Positions 51,789 through 61,223 are shown, numbered from the stretch's first letter. The stretch: 64,000 nt of DNA from Brevibacillus_H ginsengisoli (GCF_050113715.1 NZ_JBNJQR010000011.1:161927-225926); one strand, 5' to 3'. The notes: a model not told the origin generated them from the sequence alone. A program made the numbers and translations.

Positions 51789-53414
51789 CTAGTGATTACT
51801 GATGCCAATTCTCGGTTCGGCTTCCTGCCAGACGACTCCTGCTTGCTCGTTGTTCTTCCACAGGAGATAGTTGATACTATCCAGCAACGCTTCATAGCTC
51901 GCCTCAATGACGTTCGTCGATACACCAACCGTGCTCCATTTTTCACCTTCATACGCTGATTCAATCAGCACTCGAACCTTCGCCGCTGTAGCTTCACTTT
52001 CATCCAGTACCCGTACTTTATAATCGGTCAGATGCATTTTCGATAAAGCAGGGAAATATCCTTCCAACGCCTTGCGTAGCGCGTTATCCAAAGCGTTAAC
52101 TGGACCATTGCCATCCGCCGCCGTATGTACCGTCTGATTATTGACTCGAAGCTTCACAACCGCTTCCGAGACAATGGAGCTGTCTGCTGTTTTCTCCATG
52201 AGAATTTTAAAGGATTCCAGCACAAACAATTCTTTGAGCTCACCCGATGCTTGCAGCAGCATCAACGAAAGTGAAGCCTCCGCTCCTTCGTACTGATAGC
52301 CTTGATGTTCTCGCTCTTTAATTTGCTTGATGACCTGTCTAGCTTCCGGCTTTTCTTTATCAAAAGTAAGTTGCAGTTCTTCCGATTTAGCCAAAAGATT
52401 GCTTTGTCCAGACAATTCCGAGACCAGTACCCGTCTTCGGTTCCCAATCCTCTCTGGCTCGAGATGTTCATAGGTCTCAGGATTTTTTAGCACGGCACTG
52501 ACGTGAATGCCGCCCTTATGAGCAAAAGCGCTGTTCCCGACAAACGGTTGATTGTTTGGCGTAACCATGTTGGCGATTTCTGCAACATACCGAGATACCT
52601 TGGTTAATTGACCCAATTGCTCTTCGCTTACACACGTAAACCCAAGCTTCAACTGTAGATTGGGGATGACAGAAACCAGGTTAGCATTGCCACAGCGCTC
52701 CCCAATTCCATTGATCGTTCCCTGTACCTGTGTGGCTCCCGCTCGAACCGCCATCAATGCGTTCGCTACCGCCAGCTCCCCATCGTTATGGCTATGGATT
52801 CCAAGCGGCACCTGTACCGAAGAACGAATGGCCGTCACAATCTCATAGACCTCATGCGGAAGACTTCCGCCGTTGGTATCGCAGAGCACGATCCAATCAG
52901 CCCCTGCCTCTTCCGCTGCCTCAAGCACGCGCAAGGCATAGATCGGATTTTGTTTATAGCCGTCAAAGAAATGCTCTGCCAAAAAGAGAACGGTCAACCC
53001 GCATTCCCTCAGGTAGGTAACAGAGTCCCGAACCATTCTCAAATTTTCTTCCAAGGTGGTCTTTAATGCCTCTGTGACATGCAAATCCCAGGATTTGCCG
53101 AAAATCGCAGCCACTTGTACTCCGCTGTTCAGTATGGCGCCAAGATTCTCATCCTCATCTGCTGATACGCCTGGCCGACAAGTACTACCAAAAGCCGTTA
53201 CTTTGGCATGTGTAAACTTCATGCTCTTGACACGCTCAAAAAAAGCCATGTCTTTGGGATTGCTCCCTGGCCAGCCACCTTCGATGAAATCAACACCGAA
53301 CTGATCCAAGCGAAGGGCAATTTTACATTTATCCTCGACAGATAAGCTGATTCCTTCTCCTTGAGTACCGTCGCGTAACGTCGTGTCATACAGATAGACC
53401 TTTTTCTCTCCCAT
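51789..53414 (-). CDS. cimA: (R)-Citramalate synthase
   Basis: Condenses pyruvate and acetyl-CoA to citramalate, a threonine-independent entry to isoleucine. 541 aa. HMGL-like TIM barrel with the metal and active-site start YDTTLRDGTQGEG, HSHNDGELAVANALMAVRAGATQVQGTINGIGERCGN near 205 and the LeuA dimer/regulatory domain from about 395. The length and GEGISLSVEDK start favour CimA over 2-isopropylmalate synthase. No ilv or leu genes are adjacent; it is monocistronic. Confidence 0.93.
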   Translation of the reverse strand: MGEKKVYLYDTTLRDGTQGEGISLSVEDKCKIALRLDQFGVDFIEGGWPGSNPKDMAFFERVKSMKFTHAKVTAFGSTCRPGVSADEDENLGAILNSGVQVAAIFGKSWDLHVTEALKTTLEENLRMVRDSVTYLRECGLTVLFLAEHFFDGYKQNPIYALRVLEAAEEAGADWIVLCDTNGGSLPHEVYEIVTAIRSSVQVPLGIHSHNDGELAVANALMAVRAGATQVQGTINGIGERCGNANLVSVIPNLQLKLGFTCVSEEQLGQLTKVSRYVAEIANMVTPNNQPFVGNSAFAHKGGIHVSAVLKNPETYEHLEPERIGNRRRVLVSELSGQSNLLAKSEELQLTFDKEKPEARQVIKQIKEREHQGYQYEGAEASLSLMLLQASGELKELFVLESFKILMEKTADSSIVSEAVVKLRVNNQTVHTAADGNGPVNALDNALRKALEGYFPALSKMHLTDYKVRVLDESEATAAKVRVLIESAYEGEKWSTVGVSTNVIEASYEALLDSINYLLWKNNEQAGVVWQEAEPRIGISNH

Positions 53415-53520
53415 GATTTTCTCCCATCTCCATTTTGTTGAAATTTTTAGAATTTTTAGTTTCTATCTAATATTTTGCCTATGAGTATATCACAGTCTGT
53501 ACCTTGAAGGAAAGGTTTAA

Positions 53521-53710
53521 GAAAAGACTTCGTCCCTCTCCTCTCTGTTTAAGCTCGCTTGTAGCATCATCTGTCCGCTCCGTTCACTTCGGAAGGGAGT
53601 CGACAAGAAAATCACTTCGCTTCTCATAGGAGTAAAGAATGCCGACTCTTTTCCTTCCTACGTTCTCTTCGCTTTGTATCGCTTAAAATGAGTTACAAAT
53701 GGACGAAGTC
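53521..53710 (+). repeat. Dispersed hairpin element, copy F
   Basis: About 190 bp in plus orientation, outer arms AAAAGACTTCGTCC / GGACGAAGTC, inner GAGTCG / CGACTC, and a long GTTTAAGC / GCTTAAAA-type middle stem. The only copy not beside a recognised gene end; it is preceded by TTTAA. Forms an inverted pair with copy E about 2.7 kb away. Confidence 0.88.
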
Positions 53711-53778
53711 AGCTTACGTGAATGGAAGAAATGTCCAATTACTTTTCTTCTGTAAAGTAATTAAACATTTCTATATTA
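53711..53778 (+). repeat. Tail module of element copy F
   Basis: AGCTTACGTGAATGGAA then ATGTCCAATTACTTT / AAAGTAATTAAACAT stem and ATATTA. Third full example of the module. Confidence 0.78.
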
Positions 53779-53819
53779 TAAAAAAGCCCAACCGCTATTG
53801 ATCACAATGCGGCGGGCTT
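53779..53819 (-). terminator. Terminator of the alpha/beta hydrolase gene
   Basis: AAGCCCGCCGCA / TAGCGGTTGGGCTT stem followed on the minus strand by T6. Confidence 0.78.
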
Positions 53820-53841
53820 GACTGTTAGTCCTATTCGATTA

Positions 53842-54681
53842 TTAAGCCGACGTATGCTTCTTCACAAAATCCGCTGTGACACGGATAGCTTCTTCCAGCT
53901 CAGATGTACTCCCGGCAAAAGGATGCTTCGCGTTCCAAGTATGATCTCCGGTAGAAATCCAATGCAGCTCACTGGTTGGGGCAGCTTCATGGAGACGGCC
54001 TGCGCCTTTTACCAATCTGGCAAAATCCTGCTCGCCCTGTACAATCAGGAGCGGTTTATTCAGCTTGCTCACCTTGTCGATCAGATTGTATTTTTCCTCG
54101 TTCTGATCCACATCGTCAATCACGACTTGTTTGATGGGCATGTCCTGTTTGGTACGGGCGTTATGGATGTACCCTACGCCATTGTTCGCAATCTCGTCAC
54201 GAAGCTTGGGATCAAACAAATCGACATCGGCTATTCCGTTCCAGGTGATAATGCCTTTGATCTTGTCACTCGCCGAACCGAATAAAATAGCGTCTCCCCC
54301 GCCCTTGCTGTGCCCAACAATATAGATATTTTCTTTATCCATCTGTTCGGAAAAAGGCAGCTGGTCGCTCAGGAGCGCATCTAGCAAAACCTCTAGGTCA
54401 AGGACTTCTCTTGCATATGTATTCACCGCGAACTTTTCCAGCTCGTCAAAGTCTGTGAGACTTGCCCCGACGCCGTTGCGAGAAAAATTAATCCGAACAC
54501 TCACGATTCCTTGCTTGGACAGCTCTTCATTGGCGTACGGAAAGCTGCCCCAATCCTTAAATCCCTTAAAACCATGGCAAAAAATCAAAACAGGATGCGG
54601 CTTCGTTCCCTCTTCCTGCGTATGGACATTCCCACGAATGGTCAAGCCATTATCGATTGCCAGTTCAAATGCCTGTTGCAT
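53842..54681 (-). CDS. Alpha/beta-hydrolase fold protein
   Basis: 279 aa. Oxyanion-hole motif HGFKGFKDWG near residue 36, nucleophile elbow GHSKGGGDA near 125 (Ser in GxSxG), candidate acid Asp near 228 (VQGEQDFAR) and catalytic His near 250 (STGDHTWNAKHPF). No signal peptide, cytoplasmic. Resembles dienelactone hydrolase/prolyl oligopeptidase-like esterases (YitV/BAAT group). Substrate unknown. GAGGGG lies upstream of the ATG. A 20-bp gap after the M20 gene suggests one operon. Confidence 0.88.
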   Translation of the reverse strand: MQQAFELAIDNGLTIRGNVHTQEEGTKPHPVLIFCHGFKGFKDWGSFPYANEELSKQGIVSVRINFSRNGVGASLTDFDELEKFAVNTYAREVLDLEVLLDALLSDQLPFSEQMDKENIYIVGHSKGGGDAILFGSASDKIKGIITWNGIADVDLFDPKLRDEIANNGVGYIHNARTKQDMPIKQVVIDDVDQNEEKYNLIDKVSKLNKPLLIVQGEQDFARLVKGAGRLHEAAPTSELHWISTGDHTWNAKHPFAGSTSELEEAIRVTADFVKKHTSA

Positions 54682-54701
54682 ACGATCCCCTCACTTCCTA
54701 A

Positions 54702-55889
54702 TTACTCGTTCGATTCCAAAAAGGCAAGCGCACTTCTGCCCAGAACCTCAGCACTCACTAACATCGACTTCTCATCAATATCAAAGCGTGGATGGTGATG
54801 CGGATATTCGACTCCTTTATCTGGATTGCCTGCACCGATGAAGACGAAAGCTCCCGGAACTTTTTCCAAATAGTAAGAAAAGTCTTCCCCACCCATGATC
54901 GGGGTCATCTTTTCTACATGAGACTCACCTAGCACTTTGCTGGCAGCCTCCCGGACAATCTGTGATTCTCGCTCACTGTTAATGACCGCTGGATAGCCAC
55001 GGTCGTATTGAACTGCAGCTGATCCCCCTAGCATAGATGCCGCTCCCTGAGCAATTTCCTTCAATCTTTTTTCCGCCAGATCTCTTACTTCTGGTGCAAA
55101 AGAACGAACGGTTCCAGTCAGTCGGCAGGTATCAGCAATGACGTTAAAATTGTTTCCGGCATGGAACGTTCCAACCGTTACCACCAGACTGTCCATTGGA
55201 CTTACATTGCGGCTGACAAGTGTTTGCAGGTTCGTTACGATCTGTGAACCGATGACAATGGAGTCAATCGTCTCTTGAGGGACTGCGCCATGTCCACCTT
55301 TTCCCTTGATGTCAATAATGAAGTCGTCTGTATTGGCCATAATTGGGCCAGCGGAAATCCAAACCTTGCCGACAGGAGCCATCGACCACAGATGAGCGCC
55401 AAAAATCGCGTCAACCCCCTCTAATGCCCCGTCCTGAACCATGGCGGTCGCTCCACCCGGATTTTCCTCCTCCGCATGCTGAAAAATAAAGACGACATTC
55501 CCTTTCATTTGCTCCCGATGCTTGGCAAACACGGTGGCCAAGCCCAATAACGTGGAAGTATGGGCATCGTGTCCACATGCGTGCATGACGCCAGGAACCT
55601 GTGATTTGTACGGTACGTCTTTTTGATCCTGAATCGGCAGGGCGTCAAAGTCTGCCCGAATCGCCACCGTTTTCCCCGGTTGACCACCACGCAGCAGTCC
55701 CACTACCCCGCGGCTCCCAACTCCGGTGCGCACTTCATCGAATTCAAGCTGCTTGAGAATCTCGGCGATCATTGCGGGAGTTTTCTCTTCTTGGAAGGAT
55801 AGTTCGGGATTCTGGTGCAAATGCCGTCGCCAGCTAACCATTTGAGGCTCAAGTTCTGTAAGCAAGTCCTTCAATTGTTCTGAAAGCAT
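54702..55889 (-). CDS. M20 amidohydrolase (N-acyl amino acid type)
   Basis: 395 aa. Metal-binding signature GHDAHTSTLLGLA near 105, catalytic HAEEENPGGATAMV near 138, GGHGAVPQETIDSIV near 200 and MGGEDFSYYLEKVPGAFVFIGAG near 350. This matches the hippurate/N-acetylcysteine/IAA-amino acid hydrolase subfamily with a single-zinc-type or dimetal site. Likely releases an amino acid from an N-acyl conjugate. GGTGGGAAG lies directly upstream of the ATG. Likely co-transcribed with the hydrolase downstream. Confidence 0.92.
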   Translation of the reverse strand: MLSEQLKDLLTELEPQMVSWRRHLHQNPELSFQEEKTPAMIAEILKQLEFDEVRTGVGSRGVVGLLRGGQPGKTVAIRADFDALPIQDQKDVPYKSQVPGVMHACGHDAHTSTLLGLATVFAKHREQMKGNVVFIFQHAEEENPGGATAMVQDGALEGVDAIFGAHLWSMAPVGKVWISAGPIMANTDDFIIDIKGKGGHGAVPQETIDSIVIGSQIVTNLQTLVSRNVSPMDSLVVTVGTFHAGNNFNVIADTCRLTGTVRSFAPEVRDLAEKRLKEIAQGAASMLGGSAAVQYDRGYPAVINSERESQIVREAASKVLGESHVEKMTPIMGGEDFSYYLEKVPGAFVFIGAGNPDKGVEYPHHHPRFDIDEKSMLVSAEVLGRSALAFLESNE

Positions 55890-55972
55890 CTTCCCACCAC
55901 CTGTTCATTCCATATTTAATCTTTACTATAAAGCTTATCATCAAGAATCAAAAGACTATAAGCAAACCTTTT

Positions 55973-56010
55973 AAAAAAAACGACCGGAACCTGGGAGTCC
56001 CGATCGTTTG
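55973..56010 (-). terminator. Terminator of the csp gene
   Basis: AAACGATCGGGA / TTCCGGTCGTTT stem, T8 follows on the minus strand. Confidence 0.83.
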
Positions 56011-56016
56011 TGGTTT

Positions 56017-56229
56017 TTAGCTATTATGGCTTTGCCGCAGAACGTTAGCCGCCTGTGGACCACGCTGCCCATCCACTATATCAAAAGAAACCAGTTCACC
56101 TTCTTCTAAGTTGCGGTAACCGGTCCCTGCAATACCTGTGTAGTGAACAAATACGTCTCCACCACCGTTTTTCTCAATGAAGCCATACCCTTTTTCCTTG
56201 TTGAACCATTTCACTTTTCCTTGCATCAT
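56017..56229 (-). CDS. Cold-shock domain protein (CspA/CspB-like)
   Basis: 70-aa single-stranded nucleic acid-binding protein. RNP1 KGYGFIE (residues 13-19) and RNP2 VFVHY (26-30) are intact. It has GGGDVFVHYTGIAGTGYRNLEEGE instead of the more usual loop, a small variation. RBS GGGAGGATC; two adjacent ATG codons can act as start. A leader of about 100-200 nt precedes it, as in csp mRNAs. Confidence 0.94.
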   Translation of the reverse strand: MMQGKVKWFNKEKGYGFIEKNGGGDVFVHYTGIAGTGYRNLEEGELVSFDIVDGQRGPQAANVLRQSHNS

Positions 56230-56427
56230 ACTGGATCCTCCCTTATCACTACCGACAGCAATCTCTTGCCTTACCCTATCCTATGCAGGAGAAAAGGGAA
56301 TTGAGCCTATGGTTCCAGAAAAATCAGCGTTTGACTGAAGCGGTATTCTAAACTGTATGGTTTTGGGCTACAATAGTAAATATTTCTACCAAGAGAATTA
56401 TTGTTGTAAAAGGAGAGACTATAGCCC

Positions 56428-56889
56428 ATGCGCAGTATATTCATTCTCATGCTATCCGCGCTATTGTTGACAGCGTGCGGTAATTTAGACCAAACGGTAA
56501 ATAATGCCCAACAAGCAGTAGACGCGGGAAAACAAGTGATTGATACGGGAAAACAAGTGATCGACAAAGGCAAAGAGATTGCTGATTCTGAAGTGGCTCA
56601 ACAATTAAAGACCTATCTGCAAAAGAAATACGATTCATCGGAAAAATTGCGTAAAGCCATGTTCAGCGGAGATGGGAAGCTAATAGCTAAAGAGCTGAAA
56701 AATACGGAGTTAGCCGACTTCGATTTCTATCGTTCGGACATATTTGGTGTGCAGTTCAAAGGAAAATTAATGGCGGACGGCACATTCCAGGTTCTGCGTT
56801 ACAACCTCAATAACCCGAAGGAACAACCAACCATTGTGAAGGAATTCAACGTTGTGCTCGACTCCAATGGACAAATACAGGTGCAGTAG
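56428..56889 (+). CDS. Lipoprotein of unknown function, 153 aa
   Basis: Signal peptide with lipobox LTAC (Cys17). The mature protein begins with a near-perfect repeat, residues about 30-50 (DAGKQVIDTGKQVIDKGKEIAD), an amphipathic helical heptad run. A beta-rich domain follows (FGVQFKGKLMADGTFQVLRYNLN). Similar to proteins in Bacillales without known function. AAAGGAGAG precedes the ATG. Confidence 0.75.
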   Translation: MRSIFILMLSALLLTACGNLDQTVNNAQQAVDAGKQVIDTGKQVIDKGKEIADSEVAQQLKTYLQKKYDSSEKLRKAMFSGDGKLIAKELKNTELADFDFYRSDIFGVQFKGKLMADGTFQVLRYNLNNPKEQPTIVKEFNVVLDSNGQIQVQ

Positions 56890-56903
56890 TGATCGTTTAT
56901 GAA

Positions 56904-56945
56904 AGAAGCCGAACCCCTGATCGTTAAGGGGGTCGGCTTCTTTTC
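56904..56945. terminator. Bidirectional terminator
   Basis: AAGCCGAACCCCT / AGGGGGTCGGCTT stem with flanking A and T runs, between converging lipoprotein and dynamin genes. Confidence 0.85.
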
Positions 56946-56947
56946 TG

Positions 56948-58918
56948 CTAGGATTGAAGTAATTGCCCAATCACCGCATGCTTCTGTCTCAATTCGGCCA
57001 AATCTATCTTCATGTCGAGCGCCGCAAACACACCTGTAAAATATTCTTCCAGTTGCGCAATCGCATGCTCCTTCTCATGTGCAATACTTTGACTGAAAGC
57101 CTCGGAGTAGACCGAAGCCAGACGATCGGAGCCTTGTGCCAGATAATCCTGAACAGGCTGCTGAGCCAGCTTCTCCAGCTCGTCACGCATTCTCACTTTA
57201 CCATCCTGTTCAAAGAAATCCTTGGTGTTTTTAAAAGAAGATAACGCGGACTGAAAAACGGACACTCCAGCAGGCAGCTCTTCCGCGAACTCCGGTGTAT
57301 CGATGTTGACCGTCTGGTAAGGGGCCAGCTTGAAGTGATTGGCGTAAGTGGCCAGTTCCCCTTCCCACACGCGGATGAGATTGCCGCCCGCTTTATTCGT
57401 GAATTTTTCCAAACGAAGCGAGGTCGCCCGAAGCTCCTGAGCCAAATCGTACGCAATGGAGCGCAAGAGATCGACGAGTGAGCTTTGCAGGGCTTTTTTC
57501 AAATTGCGTCCGTCATCTTTAATCACCGATGAATTGAATGCGAAATTAAACAACTCGTTAAAGCGGAAGAATAGACGCTGTTTCACGTAGTAAACCAGTT
57601 CTTCCCGCTCTTTATGCAAATCGCGTTCTTCGGAAGCGACGGAATAATTCCGAATGAGTTGTTGCGCTTGCTCCTTGGCGATTTCCGCTTGTCTTTTTCG
57701 CTCTTGGCGCACTTCTTCGCCTGCCTCGGCCATTTCGATAAATTCGCGCAAGGTTTCTTCCGAGCGTTTCATTTCATTGCGAGCCGCCGTCACTGCCATG
57801 TCTGTCAATTCTTCCAGGCTAAAGCGCATGAAATCCCTCTCAAATTGAAGAATCCCCGACAGTTCCAGCCCTGTTTCTGCAGATGGCACTGGATCATTCT
57901 CCGCTGCATTTGTACGCTGGCGGTAAACCTTTTCTGCGGATGCGGTCAGCTTGCCTTTTTCGTGCATACGTGCCAAAAGTGCCGTCTGACTGGAGATTGG
58001 GTACAGGCGTGGATGGCGAATCCCGCAAGAAAGCAGATTTTTCTCCACATGCTCCAGCACACCCTGAAGCTCTTCCGGTGTAGCCGCCAAGTCGGCAGCG
58101 TTGACCACGAAAAACATCTTATCCATTTCAAAGGTGTCTTTCACTCGTCCCATTTGCAGCAAAAACTCACGGTCCGCATGGGCAAATGCATGGTTGTAAT
58201 AGGTCACGAACAATACAGCGTCTGCGTTCTTGATATAGTCAAAAGCGACTCCAGTGTGACGAGCATTGATAGAATCCGCCCCAGGTGTATCCACGAGGAC
58301 AATCCCTTGATCCGTCAACGGACAGGAATAGTACAACTCAATGAACTCCGTGAAGCAGGCTTTCTCTTCTTTGGCAACCAGTGATTTAAAGGCTTGCTGA
58401 TCCACAATCAGTTCTCCGCCAAGATGCGCTCCCATCTCCGGCAAGCCTTTGGCAACGGCACGCAAAAACGTATAGTGCGGCTTCGCGTTCGGTGCAATCT
58501 GCGCCACATCAATCGATTGAATGGCGGACAAGCCACTCTCCATATCGGAAGCCGCAATCTCAAACACAGCCAACGAGCGCAATACATCGGCTTCAATCGC
58601 TTGCTTGGATTTCACAATGACCCGCACCGTTCCATGTGGATAGGTCTCAGTAGGCGGCATGATTTTGTTAATCGCGGCAGTGGTTGGATTCGGTGAAACC
58701 GGCAGGACCATGTCCCTCATCATCGCATTGGCAAAAGAAGATTTCCCCGCGCTAAACGCCCCAAACAGCGCGACCGTAAATTGGTTGGTGCGTAAACGTT
58801 CTGCGCGTTCGGTCAACTCTCTCGCCAACGCCTGCATTCCCACGACTGATTCAATTTGTTTACTGGTTTGTTGTAGCTGATCCGCCGCGTGCAGCAGTCT
58901 TGTCTTTACCTGATTCAT
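56948..58918 (-). CDS. Dynamin-family GTPase (second module)
   Basis: Bacterial dynamin-like protein, 656 aa, likely membrane remodelling. P-loop GAFSAGKSSFANAM (G1, near 50), DTPGADSINARHTG (G3, near 208), NAAD (G4-like, near 270). A long helical stalk with coiled coils follows. The downstream half of an adjacent pair whose combined length (545+656) resembles the fused, two-module DynA of Bacillus. It starts 16 nt after the first module, with AAGGAG in between. Confidence 0.9.
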   Translation of the reverse strand: MNQVKTRLLHAADQLQQTSKQIESVVGMQALARELTERAERLRTNQFTVALFGAFSAGKSSFANAMMRDMVLPVSPNPTTAAINKIMPPTETYPHGTVRVIVKSKQAIEADVLRSLAVFEIAASDMESGLSAIQSIDVAQIAPNAKPHYTFLRAVAKGLPEMGAHLGGELIVDQQAFKSLVAKEEKACFTEFIELYYSCPLTDQGIVLVDTPGADSINARHTGVAFDYIKNADAVLFVTYYNHAFAHADREFLLQMGRVKDTFEMDKMFFVVNAADLAATPEELQGVLEHVEKNLLSCGIRHPRLYPISSQTALLARMHEKGKLTASAEKVYRQRTNAAENDPVPSAETGLELSGILQFERDFMRFSLEELTDMAVTAARNEMKRSEETLREFIEMAEAGEEVRQERKRQAEIAKEQAQQLIRNYSVASEERDLHKEREELVYYVKQRLFFRFNELFNFAFNSSVIKDDGRNLKKALQSSLVDLLRSIAYDLAQELRATSLRLEKFTNKAGGNLIRVWEGELATYANHFKLAPYQTVNIDTPEFAEELPAGVSVFQSALSSFKNTKDFFEQDGKVRMRDELEKLAQQPVQDYLAQGSDRLASVYSEAFSQSIAHEKEHAIAQLEEYFTGVFAALDMKIDLAELRQKHAVIGQLLQS

Positions 58919-58934
58919 GATTTGGATTCTCCTT

Positions 58935-60572
58935 TTATTGACCCGACAACAATATCGCTCGTAATTGATTCATAAGAGTGTGCTCTTGACTCTTTAGCTC
59001 TTCTAGTTGGGCATAGACAGAAGCCGCATTTCTTAGCTTGTCTGCCTGTGCTCGCAAGGACTCAAGCTGATCTCCCAGCTGTTCGCTCAATCGCTTGGTT
59101 ACCTGCTCGATAAAATGCAGTCCCGTTCTGCGGTACTCCACTTTGATGCCATTGGAGATATCTTTACAGTAATTGAGCACATATTCGCTCGATACTGCTC
59201 CTTCTTTAACCTGCGAAGCAAGAAACTCTGGTGTTACTTCAATCTTAATGGCATGTACGGCTGCGTGATACGCTTCGTCACGTACGCCGAATTGCTCTGG
59301 CAGCTTGCTTAAGAGATCCTTGTAGTGCCACTCCAAATTGCTGGCTACCTTTTCGCTGAAATCGCTAAGCAAGTTTTGCATGCGTGCTGTACGCTCTTCT
59401 TCTGTCTTCTTACCGGAAAATAGAAGGCCCACCTTGAAGTTCGGTTTGCGGCTCTCCAAGTATTTTTCCGCCGCTTCATTGGTGCTGTAGTAGGTGAGGC
59501 GCGCGTTTTCCAAGAGGGTTTGCAGCTCTTTTTCCATGCTGGATCGGGCATTCGTCAGTTGCTCATTCAACTGCTCGATCTCAGTCGTAAGCGCATTCAA
59601 CTTCGCCTGAGTAGTCTGCGCCTCTTCGGCTCCCAACTCTGTACCGAGAGCTTCAAGTTTGGCTTCCAGTGCTTGTCTTGCCTCTTCGTTTTGTCGAGAA
59701 ACAAACCGTACATGCTCTTCAATTAGGTATTGCGCAGAGTAGGTCACACTCTCTTGGATATACTGCTCGGACTGCGTGAAAAGCTCCTTCAACTTGGCGC
59801 GGAATTCTTCATACTGGTTCTCCGGATGGTCAGGCTCCGCCAACGAAGTGTAAAAAATGCCGTCGGGTTGGATATTCCATGTGGCAAAGGACTCTTCGAC
59901 ACTTTCTTTATAGCTGTCAAAATCCAGCTCAAAATCCACATGCTTATCAATCATGTTAATCACAAGATAGACAGGCTTGCCACGATCCTTCAATGTCTTG
60001 GTAAAATTGAAGTTCTCCTCCGCTTGTACATGGTTGTAGTCCATCATATAGATCACCACATCGGCCAAATGCAATGCGGATTCGGTCGCTATCTTATGCG
60101 CAGCGTCTGTTGAATCGATTCCAGGCGTATCGAGCAGGCTTCCCTGATCCCCCATAAATAGGTCTGGATACTGGATCTCCACCCAATCCACTGTGTCGCC
60201 GTCTACAGCGTATTTCTTCAACTGATCAATCTCGGTGGTCGGGTCAAAAGAAACAACCCCGTGATGTCTCGTATAGGCTCGCGCTGCAGGCTCACCGCTT
60301 CTTATCTTCACAACATTGGCACTTGTCGGAATAGGGTTGGATGGCAACAATTCTCTTCCCAGCAGCGTATTAATCATCGTCGATTTTCCCGCTGAGAAGT
60401 GGCCACAAAAGGCGATGCTCATCTCACCTGTCTCTACCTTGCGCACGAGTTGTGTTAATTTATCGGCATTCTGTTTGTCTTTTGCTTGTTCCAGCTCATT
60501 TTGTAAACGAATTAATCGGCTCGCCAGATCATTCATTCCGATCGGCGCCTCAACCGTATAGTTGCTTGCCAT
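58935..60572 (-). CDS. Dynamin-family GTPase (first module)
   Basis: 545 aa. P-loop GHFSAGKSTMINTLLGRELLPSNPIPTSAN (G1 and G2), DTPGIDSTDAAHKIATESA (G3), VINMIDKH (G4-like). A helical assembly region with long coiled coil (LTTEIEQLNEQLTNARSSM) follows. Upstream gene of the dynamin pair. GGGGTAG lies upstream of the ATG. The two proteins probably form a hetero-oligomer on the membrane. Confidence 0.92.
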   Translation of the reverse strand: MASNYTVEAPIGMNDLASRLIRLQNELEQAKDKQNADKLTQLVRKVETGEMSIAFCGHFSAGKSTMINTLLGRELLPSNPIPTSANVVKIRSGEPAARAYTRHHGVVSFDPTTEIDQLKKYAVDGDTVDWVEIQYPDLFMGDQGSLLDTPGIDSTDAAHKIATESALHLADVVIYMMDYNHVQAEENFNFTKTLKDRGKPVYLVINMIDKHVDFELDFDSYKESVEESFATWNIQPDGIFYTSLAEPDHPENQYEEFRAKLKELFTQSEQYIQESVTYSAQYLIEEHVRFVSRQNEEARQALEAKLEALGTELGAEEAQTTQAKLNALTTEIEQLNEQLTNARSSMEKELQTLLENARLTYYSTNEAAEKYLESRKPNFKVGLLFSGKKTEEERTARMQNLLSDFSEKVASNLEWHYKDLLSKLPEQFGVRDEAYHAAVHAIKIEVTPEFLASQVKEGAVSSEYVLNYCKDISNGIKVEYRRTGLHFIEQVTKRLSEQLGDQLESLRAQADKLRNAASVYAQLEELKSQEHTLMNQLRAILLSGQ

Positions 60573-60756
60573 TCAATATCTACCCCATCTCTTCTCCGTT
60601 GTAAGACGCAAATTCATTGAAGTTTGATCTTTTTGTGAACTTTTCGCGACCTTACATTACTATCAAAACAAATGATCTAGTATTACGCAAGTTTTTTTCA
60701 TAGCTTCTCGCTATTGAGGAACACTATACATGGAATACACCCTGTGGAGGATTGGC

Positions 60757-61125
60757 ATGCCGAACCTGGATTGGATGACCTATTTGATGATTATTTTGGC
60801 TAGCTATCGTTTTACCCATTTAATCGTCTTTGATAAAATTACAGAATTTCTGCGCAATCCGTTCTTGCGTAAAGAAAGAGTAGTCGACGATGAGGGCCAC
60901 GTCTCCACCAAAAAAACACCAACTTCCATGTTTGGCTATCTACTCAATTGCTACTGGTGTACGGGAATCTGGAGCGCTATTATACTAGGGGTTTCCTATT
61001 TATTGATTCCCCATATCTCCAAGCCAGTGATCTTCATTCTCTCCATTGCCGGCGCGCAGGCGATCCTGGAAACATTTGTCGGAGTAGGCACGAAGCTGGT
61101 TCAGTTCTTGTCCGAAAAAAAATGA
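60757..61125 (+). CDS. DUF1360 membrane protein
   Basis: 122-aa protein with two to three hydrophobic segments and the family motif LLNCYWCTGIWSAIIL (near 70, conserved CxWCTGxW). DUF1360 proteins include YjcA-type sporulation-associated proteins. The start at 60757 is chosen because GGAGG lies 6 nt upstream; the ATG at 60730 has no site. Single gene. Confidence 0.85.
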   Translation: MPNLDWMTYLMIILASYRFTHLIVFDKITEFLRNPFLRKERVVDDEGHVSTKKTPTSMFGYLLNCYWCTGIWSAIILGVSYLLIPHISKPVIFILSIAGAQAILETFVGVGTKLVQFLSEKK

Positions 61126-61147
61126 CTCTCGTTGGATATTTTCAATC

Positions 61148-61161
61148 TTGATTTAAGTCAA
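61148..61161 (+). promoter_or_regulatory. FNR-type box upstream of the DUF4386 gene
   Basis: TTGAT-TTAA-GTCAA, one mismatch to the TTGAT-N4-ATCAA consensus. A TACAAT -10-like box follows near 61193, so the site sits in the normal activator position. Confidence 0.55.
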
Positions 61162-61223
61162 TGATCCGCGATAAATTTCCTCCTACAATAGAATCAACAA
61201 TGCAACCTAGGAGGTTTTATCTT

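Noticed and set aside
53485..53520. A short coding remnant (ten codons and TAA) before copy F
   Set aside because: Too short to claim as a gene remnant; noted only as a possible gene end.
53415..53520. A T-box leader upstream of cimA
   Set aside because: No specifier loop, T-box (TGGNACCGCG) sequence or terminator pair is present.
12219..53785. CRISPR-like array as an explanation for the dispersed repeats
   Set aside because: The copies are kilobases apart, in both orientations, without regular spacers or cas genes.
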